A stretch of 6,234 nt of DNA from positions 5,160 through 11,393 of the forward strand of contig DMCT01000111.1 of the NCBI GenBank assembly GCA_003446665.1. The letters are read 5' to 3'. This document shows positions 1 through 5,554 of this stretch, piece by piece; the stretch's first letter is position 1; every line of letters starts with the position of its first letter. A program made the position numbers and the translations under genes. The notes under the pieces were generated by a model, which saw only the letters and a list, made by a program, of their open reading frames with translations, had not been told where the DNA came from and did no database searches. This stretch comes from Synergistaceae bacterium (lineage in GTDB: Bacteria; Synergistota; Synergistia; Synergistales; Thermovirgaceae).

Positions 1-143
1 CCCTGCTGGAAAATCTCGAGCCCGAGAAGCCGACGGTCTTCGACACCACCCACCCGTCAAACATCATCAAGATCAGCGGCACCCTGCCCTGGGACCGCCA
101 GAAGCTGATAAAGGACGTCGAGCGGCACGTGGAGATCTCCTGA
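1..143 (+). CDS. C-terminal fragment of an unidentified protein
   Basis: An open frame enters from the left edge and stops at TGA 141-143, leaving 46 whole codons of tail. The visible residues begin LLENLEPEKPTVFDTTHPSN and end DRQKLIKDVERHVEIS. The codon use is GC-rich at third positions like the genes downstream, so it looks like real coding sequence. The tail is a soluble, charged stretch with a probable amphipathic last helix and no membrane segment. I do not recognise the family. It does not resemble the C-terminus of a V-type subunit B, which is what one would expect immediately before a D gene in a classical order. The 84-base gap to subunit D suggests a separate transcription unit or a loosely linked neighbour, but no terminator hairpin is visible after its stop. 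Confidence 0.6.
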   Translation, partial: LLENLEPEKPTVFDTTHPSNIIKISGTLPWDRQKLIKDVERHVEIS

Positions 144-161
144 GGGCATCGGGATGGTTTC

Positions 162-188
162 TTTACGATGGACGTCGAAAATTAAAAT
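162..188 (+). promoter_or_regulatory. Weak candidate promoter for the ATPase operon
   Basis: The gap between the upstream stop and subunit D contains an AT-rich island (about 178-200) that stands out from its GC-rich surroundings. It holds TAAAAT at 183-188, five of six matches to a -10 box. TTTACG at 162-167 is a poorer -35 match. The spacer is 15 bases, shorter than the preferred 17, so this is suggestive only. The location just upstream of the first operon gene is the main support. Read-through from the upstream gene is the alternative. Confidence 0.28.
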
Positions 189-211
189 AATTGATGCACA
201 ACACACGATGC

Positions 212-216
212 GGAGG
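212..216 (+). promoter_or_regulatory. Ribosome binding site of subunit D
   Basis: GGAGG lies 11 bases before the ATG at 228, a little longer than ideal spacing. It supports the start at 228 over the next in-frame ATG at 240, from which it would be 23 bases away. Confidence 0.6.
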
Positions 217-227
217 CGGTCAGGCTT

Positions 228-851
228 ATGCCCCAGAAGATGGATCCCACACGCGGCAATCTCGTCCAGGCCAAAAAATCCTTTTCAGCCGCCCGAAACG
301 GCAAGGACCTCCTTGAACAGAAGCGCCAGGTCCTGATGATGGAACTCGTTCGCCAGATCCAGTCCGCCCGCCGGATCCAGCAGGAACTGAGCCGTGTCTT
401 CGAAACGGCCTACCGGGCGCTCCAGAGGGCCAATATTTCCATCGGGATCGACATGGTGGAGGAAATCTCCATGGCCGTCCCGGAAGAAGATGGCTTCATG
501 ATCCGCCTGCGATCCGTCATGGGCGTGGAGATCCCGGAAATAGATCCCCTCCCTCGGGAAATCAGCCCCTGCTACTCCTTCTGGCAGACCTCGGCATCCA
601 TGGATGACGCATACAAGGAATTCAGGAACGTTCTGGTCCTTCTGGCCAGGCTGGCGGAAGTGGAAACCAGCGTGTACCGCCTGGCCGTTGCGGTCAGGCG
701 GACCCACCGGAGGGTCAATGCCCTTGAAAAGGTGGTCATCCCCTTTTATGAACAAACCATGGCCTTCATCGATTCCGTGCTCGAGGAGCAGGAACGGGAG
801 GACTTCAGCCGCATGAAGATCGCGAAAAAAATATCAGGGAAGGTGACCTAG
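228..851 (+). CDS. atpD: A/V-type ATPase subunit D (central rotor shaft)
   Basis: This 207-residue protein is the rotor shaft that turns inside the A3B3 head and passes torque to the membrane ring through C and F. It has the usual family length. The N-terminal family signature is clear at residues 7-40: PTRGNL, then a GKDLLEQKRQVL stretch starting a long helix that runs to about residue 75. A short globular middle follows (about 76-120, including the VMGVEIPEID segment). A second long helix covers about 125-200 and contains the conserved RRVNALEKVVIP segment (161-172) and the charged LEEQEREDFSRMK end. The two long helices form the expected antiparallel coiled coil. The start is ATG 228, preceded by GGAGG. 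It opens the operon here, whereas in Thermus and Enterococcus D is placed after A and B. The stop is one base before the next start, so translation is probably coupled. I am confident of the family. Confidence 0.96.
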   Translation: MPQKMDPTRGNLVQAKKSFSAARNGKDLLEQKRQVLMMELVRQIQSARRIQQELSRVFETAYRALQRANISIGIDMVEEISMAVPEEDGFMIRLRSVMGVEIPEIDPLPREISPCYSFWQTSASMDDAYKEFRNVLVLLARLAEVETSVYRLAVAVRRTHRRVNALEKVVIPFYEQTMAFIDSVLEEQEREDFSRMKIAKKISGKVT

Positions 852-852
852 G

Positions 853-1194
853 ATGCCCTTTCTCGAGGAAGCCCTCACGGTCCTGCTGAACGCCGAGAAA
901 GAAGCCCTGCGGAAAAAGGGGGAAGCCCGCGCCGAGGCGGAAGAAATTCTGGAGCGTGCGAGGCGGGACTTCCAGAAGGAACGGGAGGCCAGGCTCAGGG
1001 CGGTTCGCGAACAGGCCCAGGCGGTGGTCGAGGCGGCCGAACAGGCGGCGGGGACGGAAGTCCGCCAGATTGTTCGGCTCGCTCAACAGGAGACGGACGA
1101 AATGACCAGGCGGTTTCAGACCCATGCCCAGGAGGTCGTCGAGGCTGTCGTCGAAGAAACAGCGGAGGAATACGTCAGGAGGGGCGTCAGGTGA
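853..1194 (+). CDS. atpH: A/V-type ATPase peripheral stalk subunit G/H
   Basis: This small 113-residue protein is rich in Ala, Glu, Arg and Gln, with no cysteine and no membrane segment. From about residue 10 to residue 105 it can be read as a single helix with heptad-like spacing, as expected for the long stalk helix that pairs with subunit E to hold the A3B3 head against subunit I. Runs such as EARAEAEEILERARRDFQKE (residues 24-43) are typical of the G/H family (about 100-115 residues). Coiled-coil stalk proteins diverge quickly, so the call rests on length, composition and operon position. It starts at ATG 853, with AGGTGA at 841-846 six bases upstream, and its last four bases overlap the GTG of the C gene. 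It sits apart from its partner gene E, which is more than 3.7 kb downstream. Confidence 0.85.
   Translation: MPFLEEALTVLLNAEKEALRKKGEARAEAEEILERARRDFQKEREARLRAVREQAQAVVEAAEQAAGTEVRQIVRLAQQETDEMTRRFQTHAQEVVEAVVEETAEEYVRRGVR
1177..1184 (+). promoter_or_regulatory. Strong ribosome binding site fixing the GTG start of subunit C
   Basis: AGGAGGGG inside the end of the G/H gene lies six bases before GTG 1191. No ATG fits the family N-terminus, so this site decides the start. Confidence 0.7.
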
Positions 1195-2279
1195 GAGCCC
1201 CCTGCGTCGCCCTTGGCGAAAAAACAGCGGCCGGGACCCGGGGGAGGGCCCTGTCGGGACGCTTCCTTTCCGAACGTGAATACTGGGAGCTCCTTGAATG
1301 CGACTCCGTGGACGAGATCCTGGCGAAACTCCAAAAGACCCCGGGGTACGCCGGGCTAGAAGTGCCGCCTCCGGGACACCGGGCGGAGCTCGAATCCTCC
1401 CTCGAAGGGATTCCCTTTGCGGAAGGGGCGGAGCTGACCGTTTCCGTCACCGGCTCCAGGCGCCTCTGGCTCGAGGCCTGGATCGGCCTTTACGACGCGG
1501 AGACGGTCAAGCGTGTCCTCCGCAAGATCTACTCCGGGCAAGAAGGCCCCTCAGACATCAAGTACCGTTTTCAAAGCGTGCCGGGCAAGCGTCTTCCGCA
1601 AGCGCCGCTGACGGAGGCACGGAGTTTCCAGCACGTACTCGAGGCCCTCCGGGGAACTCCATGGGGGCCGGTCCTCCAGGAACCTCTCAAGGCTCTCGCG
1701 CATAGCGGAGGCACCCTTTTTGCCGCCGACATGGCTGTGGACTCCCTTGCCCTGGCCAGCCTTGTGCGCGTCTCAAGGCTGGTTTCAGGGACCAAAAACG
1801 GAACGCTGGCCGACCTTTTCGGTACCCTCGCGGATCTCCAGAACCTCCTGTGGACCATCCGCGGGCTCAGCTACTTCGGCCTGGGGTTCGAGGACATGGT
1901 CAACAGGCTCCTTCCCGTGCGGCACCGGCTGCGTTTCGACACCCTCCGGAAGCTCGGCCGCTCCCGGGACCTGGAAGAGCTGTGGGGGCATCTGGGCGGA
2001 ACCGTTTATGGAGTGATTTTTGGTGACCGGCCCGTGACGGACAGCCTGGAACTGGAGCGGAGAGTCAAGACCCACCTCTGGGAGAAGGCCCGAAAGATCC
2101 TGCGGAAGGGGTTTCCCTCCTTCGACGCGCTCGGGGCCTACCTGTACCTGCGCTGGCAGGAGGTCGCCGACATCAAGATGATCATCGAGGATATCCGGTA
2201 CGACTACAACCGGCGCGAGGCGGCCTTTTTCCTCGGCAGGCCTCTTCTGAGGGGAGGCGCAGCACCGTGGCGGTCGTGA
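1191..2279 (+). CDS. atpC: A/V-type ATPase subunit C (rotor socket, V-ATPase d-like)
   Basis: This 362-residue soluble protein is the funnel-shaped adaptor that sits on the K ring and receives the D-F shaft. The family is 320-360 residues and mostly helical, with three related helical units. The first unit shows as RGRALSGRFLSEREYWELLE (residues 17-36) followed by DEILAKLQKTPGYAG. The middle is seen at LADLQNLLWTIRGLSYFGLG. The last is YLYLRWQEVADIKMIIEDIR (317-336), which corresponds to the family's conserved KE-NLR-type segment near the C-terminus. The start is GTG 1191, overlapping the G/H stop by four bases. The first ten or so residues are not conserved, but no better start with a binding site is visible downstream. 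Its 3' end overlaps the I gene by 13 bases. Sequence conservation in this family is low, so the context adds weight to the call. Confidence 0.92.
   Translation: MRAPCVALGEKTAAGTRGRALSGRFLSEREYWELLECDSVDEILAKLQKTPGYAGLEVPPPGHRAELESSLEGIPFAEGAELTVSVTGSRRLWLEAWIGLYDAETVKRVLRKIYSGQEGPSDIKYRFQSVPGKRLPQAPLTEARSFQHVLEALRGTPWGPVLQEPLKALAHSGGTLFAADMAVDSLALASLVRVSRLVSGTKNGTLADLFGTLADLQNLLWTIRGLSYFGLGFEDMVNRLLPVRHRLRFDTLRKLGRSRDLEELWGHLGGTVYGVIFGDRPVTDSLELERRVKTHLWEKARKILRKGFPSFDALGAYLYLRWQEVADIKMIIEDIRYDYNRREAAFFLGRPLLRGGAAPWRS
2251..2257 (+). promoter_or_regulatory. Ribosome binding site of subunit I
   Basis: GGGGAGG, inside the end of the C gene, lies nine bases before GTG 2267. It favours this GTG over the in-frame GTG at 2276 and ATG at 2282. 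Confidence 0.55.
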
Positions 2280-4222
2280 AAATGCTCAACCTGACGGCCC
2301 TGGGACCCAGGGAGGAGGTCGAGCGCCTGGCCCTGTGGCTCGTTTTGAGGGAGGATTTCCAGCCCATCCCGGTGGATGCCCTGGTCACCGACCGCGCCAT
2401 CAGGGAGCAGATCGACACCTCCGGGGAAAATCCCTGCGACAGCCTTCTCGAGCGTCTTGCCGCCGTCTGGGAGGCCGCTGGCGAGCCGCTGCCCGAACCG
2501 GCCCCGGTGCCCCTTTGCGGGGGACTGGCCCTTGAAAGCATCAAAGAAGAGGCCGAAGAGGTCCTTCAAAAGCTCGAGCGGTGGGGCAAAAGGCGCGAGA
2601 TCCTCAGGGACCGGGGCCGGACCCTGGAAGCCGCCCGGATTCTTCAGGAAGCCCTGCAGGGACTTGACTGGACGGCGTCGGACCTGGTGTCTCTGGAACG
2701 CTTCAAGGCCTTTTTCGGCCATATCCGGGAAGAGGACCTGTCCAGGCTCGAGGAATCGGCAAGGGACGTTCCGCTTTTGATCGTGCCCCTGACGACCGCA
2801 GGAGGCAGAAGCTGGATCATGACTTTCTCCCTTCCTGATTACGCCGAGAGTGCGGGAAAGCTGTTGGGGTCCCTCAATTTCAGGCCCTTCGACCTCGCCA
2901 GGCTCGGCGAGCGTTTCGCCGCAGGCGGAATGAAAGAAATCCAAAGGCGGATCAAGGCGCAGGAAAGAGCCCTCGAAAGGCTCAGGACCGCGGCGAAAGT
3001 CTTTGTCCACGAAAAGGCCGAAACACTGGGCCTTCTTTACAGTCGCCTGTTCACGCTCCAGCGGGTTTATGAACTCTGCCGGGGGCGGGGCGAGGTGGGC
3101 GGGCTCTATGTCCTGTCCGGCTGGGTCCCGGCCTATGCAAGAAGCGGGATCCTCGATGCGGCGGCCAAGGAGGCGCCCGAAACGGCGGTTCACATCGAAG
3201 AACCTCCGCCGGGGACGCGGAAGGTCCCGACCTTTCTGAAGAACCTCCCCTTCGTGAGGGCCTTTCAGGACATCGTGGCCCTCTACAGCCTGCCCGGCTA
3301 CGGGGGCGCCGACCCGTCGCTTTTGGTGGCCGCAAGCTTCTGTCTCATGTTCGGCTTTATGTTCGGCGACGTGGGGCACGGCCTTCTGCTCGTGTCGGCT
3401 GCACATTTGCTGGTTCGCACCGGCCGGATGCGCCGGTCCATGGGCCTTGTCGTCGAGTCGGCCGGGGTTTTTTCCGTTGTCTTCGGCTTCCTCTACGGCA
3501 GTGTCTTCGGCATGGAAGGCCTGATAGAACCCGTGTGGTTTTCCCCCATGGAAAACATGGACTTCCTCCTCAGGTTTTCTCTCGGGGCGGGGGCGTTTTT
3601 CATTACCCTGGGCATGGTGCTCAACATCTACCAGAGCTGGAAAGAAGGGGATTACGGAAGGATGCTCTTCGACGGGCAGGGTCTTGCAGGCGTGGTTTTC
3701 TACTGGACCGCGGGCCTTGCCATCTTCGCCTGGTTGACGGACCGCAAGCTTCCCGTTCCCGGATGGAGTATAGCGGCCATACTGGTCCTTTTCCTTACGG
3801 CCATGCTTCTCAAGGGGTTCCTTGCCCAAAAGCTCCTGAAAGCCCCTTTCGAAGGAGAAAGCGCCGTGGTGCAGGTCTTCGAGGTCCTGCACGTTCTCTT
3901 TTCATTCATGAGCAACACGGCGTCCTTTATCCGCCTGGCGGCCTTCACGGTAAACCACGTGGGGCTCTCCCTGGCGGTCTTCATGCTGGCCGACCTGGTC
4001 CGGGAGATCCCCGGCGGACCCCTTTTCAGGCTGGTCATTATCGCCGTCGGGACCCTTCTCATCGTGGGTCTCGAGGGTCTTATCGTCTTTATCCAGACTT
4101 TGCGTCTCGAGTATTATGAATTTTTCAGCAAGTTTTACCGCGGCGGGGGCGACCCTTTCCGGCCCGTGCGCTGGCGCGAGGGGGCTCCCGCAGGAAGCAG
4201 GAGTTGGGGGGAATGGCAATGA
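2267..4222 (+). CDS. atpI: A/V-type ATPase subunit I (membrane stator, a-subunit)
   Basis: This 651-residue subunit is the stationary membrane part that forms the two ion half-channels beside the K ring and anchors the peripheral stalks. The soluble N-terminal half (1 to about 340) has two helical coiled-coil arms, about 88-165 and 218-272, and the family GWVP motif (285-288). The membrane half begins near 351 and carries about seven or eight helices: approximately 351-364, 367-384, 394-412, 433-455, 471-490, 500-518, 535-577 (two) and 586-612. It contains FGFMFGDVGHGLLL (362-375), which is characteristic of the family. SNTASFIRL (549-557) supplies R556, equivalent to the essential arginine of yeast Vph1 (R735). 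LEGLIVFIQTLRLEYYEFFS (602-621) supplies R613, the second conserved arginine. The C-terminal KFYRGGGDPFRPV stretch is also typical. The GTG start has a good binding site and overlaps the C gene by 13 bases. The start could instead be 2276 or 2282 with little effect on the protein. Confidence 0.97.
   Translation: MAVVKMLNLTALGPREEVERLALWLVLREDFQPIPVDALVTDRAIREQIDTSGENPCDSLLERLAAVWEAAGEPLPEPAPVPLCGGLALESIKEEAEEVLQKLERWGKRREILRDRGRTLEAARILQEALQGLDWTASDLVSLERFKAFFGHIREEDLSRLEESARDVPLLIVPLTTAGGRSWIMTFSLPDYAESAGKLLGSLNFRPFDLARLGERFAAGGMKEIQRRIKAQERALERLRTAAKVFVHEKAETLGLLYSRLFTLQRVYELCRGRGEVGGLYVLSGWVPAYARSGILDAAAKEAPETAVHIEEPPPGTRKVPTFLKNLPFVRAFQDIVALYSLPGYGGADPSLLVAASFCLMFGFMFGDVGHGLLLVSAAHLLVRTGRMRRSMGLVVESAGVFSVVFGFLYGSVFGMEGLIEPVWFSPMENMDFLLRFSLGAGAFFITLGMVLNIYQSWKEGDYGRMLFDGQGLAGVVFYWTAGLAIFAWLTDRKLPVPGWSIAAILVLFLTAMLLKGFLAQKLLKAPFEGESAVVQVFEVLHVLFSFMSNTASFIRLAAFTVNHVGLSLAVFMLADLVREIPGGPLFRLVIIAVGTLLIVGLEGLIVFIQTLRLEYYEFFSKFYRGGGDPFRPVRWREGAPAGSRSWGEWQ
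4199..4203 (+). promoter_or_regulatory. Ribosome binding site of subunit K
   Basis: AGGAG lies nine bases before ATG 4213 and directly abuts an in-frame TTG at 4204, which rules that TTG out. A G-run at 4206-4211 could alternatively serve ATG 4219, whose ATGA overlaps the stop of the I gene. Confidence 0.5.
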
Positions 4223-4614
4223 CAGGGATGATTTTCATGTTCGCGGCGGTTTTGACCTGCCTGGGTGCCGGATGGACCCTGAAAAAACGGAGAGTGCCCT
4301 CCGCGCGCGCGGTGCTGGCCGCCTTAGCCCTGGGAAGCCTGGTGCTGCTTTACTCCGGGGCGGGAATGGCTTTTGCCCAGGGGGTCCAGGAGGCGGGGAC
4401 AGCGGCGGGATGGGCCTTTCTCGGCGCCAGCCTCGCGGCCGGCCTTGCCTGCATAGGTGCCGGGATCGCCGTGGCCGTGGTGGGCGCGGCGGCGCTGGGC
4501 GTGGTGGGGGAGAAGCCGGAACTGCTGGGTTCCACCCTGATCTACCTTGGTCTGGCCGAGGGGATCGCCATCTACGGCCTCATCACGGCCCTGCTCATCC
4601 TGGGGAAGGTGTAG
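4213..4614 (+). CDS. atpK: A/V-type ATPase subunit K (c-ring proteolipid) with an N-terminal extension
   Basis: This is the ion-carrying ring subunit. Read from ATG 4213 it is 133 residues. Residues 66-98 form the first ring helix (glycine and alanine packing, GLACIGAGIAVAVVGAAALG). GEKPEL (99-104) is the cytoplasmic loop that contacts the C subunit. Residues 108-130 form the second helix with the carboxylate E116 in GLAEGIAIYGL. This hairpin alone is a normal two-helix c subunit. In front of it are two more hydrophobic segments (about 5-23 and 33-52) separated by KKRR (24-27), ending in MAFAQ (52-56), which resembles a signal peptidase site. The protein is therefore either a four-helix form with only one carboxylate or a precursor cut near residue 55. 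As I recall, the Thermus c subunit is also made with a leader ending in an alanine-rich site. The start may be 4213 or 4219, and the gene overlaps I by up to ten bases. A short form from ATG 4366 (82 residues) is the alternative. Confidence 0.93.
   Translation: MAMTGMIFMFAAVLTCLGAGWTLKKRRVPSARAVLAALALGSLVLLYSGAGMAFAQGVQEAGTAAGWAFLGASLAAGLACIGAGIAVAVVGAAALGVVGEKPELLGSTLIYLGLAEGIAIYGLITALLILGKV
4606..4611 (+). promoter_or_regulatory. Ribosome binding site supporting the TTG start of subunit F
   Basis: AAGGTG at the very end of the K gene lies six bases before TTG 4618. The encoded N-terminus MKAFLVSDN matches the family exactly at this point, so the rare TTG start is well supported. Confidence 0.6.
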
Positions 4615-4617
4615 GCC

Positions 4618-4929
4618 TTGAAGGCATTCCTGGTGAGCGATAACCACGATTCGGTGGTTGGCATGGGCTTGGCCGGAATCCACGGTGTCATCGCCCACGG
4701 CCGGGAAGAGATCCTCGAAGCCGTTCAGCGGGCCCTTGAGCAGCCGGACCTGGGTATCCTGGTGTTGACGGAAAAGGTCGCCCTGGAGGTTCCGGACGTC
4801 GTCAGGGACCTCCGGCAGTCGGGGGAGCTTCCCCTGGTGGTGGAGATCCCGGACCGCCACGGGACAAGGCGCCCTGCGGATTTTCTCACCCGATATCTCC
4901 AGGAGGCGATCGGGGTGAAGGTCGAATGA
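4618..4929 (+). CDS. atpF: A/V-type ATPase subunit F (central stalk)
   Basis: This 103-residue protein binds subunit D in the central rotor and is known in other V-type enzymes to stimulate or modulate ATPase activity. Its length is standard (about 100-110). Family features are the opening strand FLVSDN (4-9), the turn GMGLAGIHGVIAHGREE (15-31), a helix feeding the strand LGILVLTEKVA (45-55), and LPLVVEIPD (71-79) just before the mobile C-terminal helix (about 85-98). Together these give the alternating alpha/beta fold of the family. The start is TTG at 4618, three bases after the K stop, with AAGGTG six bases upstream. No ATG or GTG start would keep the conserved first strand. The last four bases overlap the start of E (ATGA), so the two are probably translationally coupled. 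Confidence 0.94.
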   Translation: MKAFLVSDNHDSVVGMGLAGIHGVIAHGREEILEAVQRALEQPDLGILVLTEKVALEVPDVVRDLRQSGELPLVVEIPDRHGTRRPADFLTRYLQEAIGVKVE

Positions 4930-5543
4930 GCGACGCCGAGACCCGCCGAAAGCTCGAGGCCATGAGGGAGTATATCCTGGACACCGCCGGCTACGAGGCG
5001 CGCTCCATCGTGGAGGATGCCCGCAAGAAAGCAGAAGAGTGGCGCAGCGAAGAGGCGGAAAGGCTCGAACGGGAGGCGGACCTCATCCTCCGCAACGCCC
5101 GCGTGCGCGCCGAGGAGATCCGCCTTCGCCAGACCAGCGCCGCGGAGCGGGAACGGAACCGGCAGGCCATGAGGTACCGGAACAAGCTCATTCACGACGC
5201 GGCCAGGATGCTTGGCGACCGGCTCAGGGACCTCAGGAACAGGGAGGATTACCCTGCTGTCCTTCGGGGCCTTCTGGCCGAATCCATGGACGCCATGGGC
5301 GGGATCGACGAGGTCCGGATCCTGCTTGCGGACAAAGATATCCATCTTGGCAACGAGCTGGCGGAATACGCCCAAAAGGCCTGGCCCGGCGTCAGCTTCA
5401 CCGTGGAACACGAGCCCGCGCCCATTTCGGGTGGACTCTGGCTGATCTCCGGTGACGGGTCCCGGCGGGTCAATGCCGACTGGGACGCCAGGGTCCAGGA
5501 TCTGCTTCCTGTGTTGGCCGAACGCCTCGGCCAGATACTTTGA
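4926..5543 (+). CDS. atpE: A/V-type ATPase subunit E (peripheral stalk)
   Basis: This 205-residue stator protein pairs with G/H in a right-handed coiled coil and caps the head by binding subunit B. Residues 1 to about 100 form a highly charged helix with arginine, glutamate and alanine repeats, including EDARKKAEEWRSEEAERLER (30-49). Residues about 105-205 form the globular head-binding domain, with the strand DEVRILLADKDI (128-139) and the near-C-terminal signature GGLWLISGDGSRRVNADWDA (169-188), equivalent to the GG-V-G family segment. The length is normal for bacterial E (about 185-210). It starts at ATG 4926, overlapping the F stop by four bases, with GAAGG four bases before the start. 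It directly precedes the catalytic gene A. Confidence 0.94.
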   Translation: MSDAETRRKLEAMREYILDTAGYEARSIVEDARKKAEEWRSEEAERLEREADLILRNARVRAEEIRLRQTSAAERERNRQAMRYRNKLIHDAARMLGDRLRDLRNREDYPAVLRGLLAESMDAMGGIDEVRILLADKDIHLGNELAEYAQKAWPGVSFTVEHEPAPISGGLWLISGDGSRRVNADWDARVQDLLPVLAERLGQIL

Positions 5544-5550
5544 GGGGGGA
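5542..5550 (+). promoter_or_regulatory. Ribosome binding site of subunit A
   Basis: GAGGGGGGA overlaps the stop codon of the E gene and ends four bases before ATG 5555. It is one of the strongest binding sites in the window and serves a subunit needed in three copies. Confidence 0.6.
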
Positions 5551-5554
5551 GTTC

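Noticed and set aside
30..75. Weak resemblance of TTHPSN in the upstream tail to the TAHPAKF segment near the end of threonine synthases
   Set aside because: Only a few residues agree and the rest of the tail does not align by eye, so I did not name the gene.
1..143. Idea that the upstream tail is subunit B, giving a classical B-D junction
   Set aside because: The residues do not resemble the helical C-terminus of B, and A (which normally precedes B) is at the other end of the window.
144..227. Rho-independent terminator after the upstream gene
   Set aside because: I found no stable GC hairpin followed by a T-run in the gap. The AT-rich stretch is A-rich on this strand and lacks a stem.
154..336. 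Small + strand open frame starting in the gap before subunit D, possible leader peptide
   Set aside because: It runs 109 bases into the D gene in another frame, has no good binding site before its ATG, and its product is arginine/proline-rich noise typical of out-of-frame GC-rich DNA.
2204..3892. Long open frame on the - strand (562 codons) opposite subunit I
   Set aside because: It lies wholly antisense to a well-conserved I gene and the end of C. Its product is low-complexity, charged, and rich in Gly/Pro/His, with no family motifs. Long antisense frames are expected opposite GC-rich genes.
4204..4212. TTG at 4204 as the start of subunit K
   Set aside because: The AGGAG at 4199-4203 would touch this codon with no spacing, whereas it is well placed for ATG 4213. 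The ATGA at 4219 also overlaps the I stop.
4324..4860. Open frame on the - strand opposite K and F
   Set aside because: It is a shadow of two conserved genes with no recognisable domain and no independent binding site. The K and F readings explain all of the sequence.
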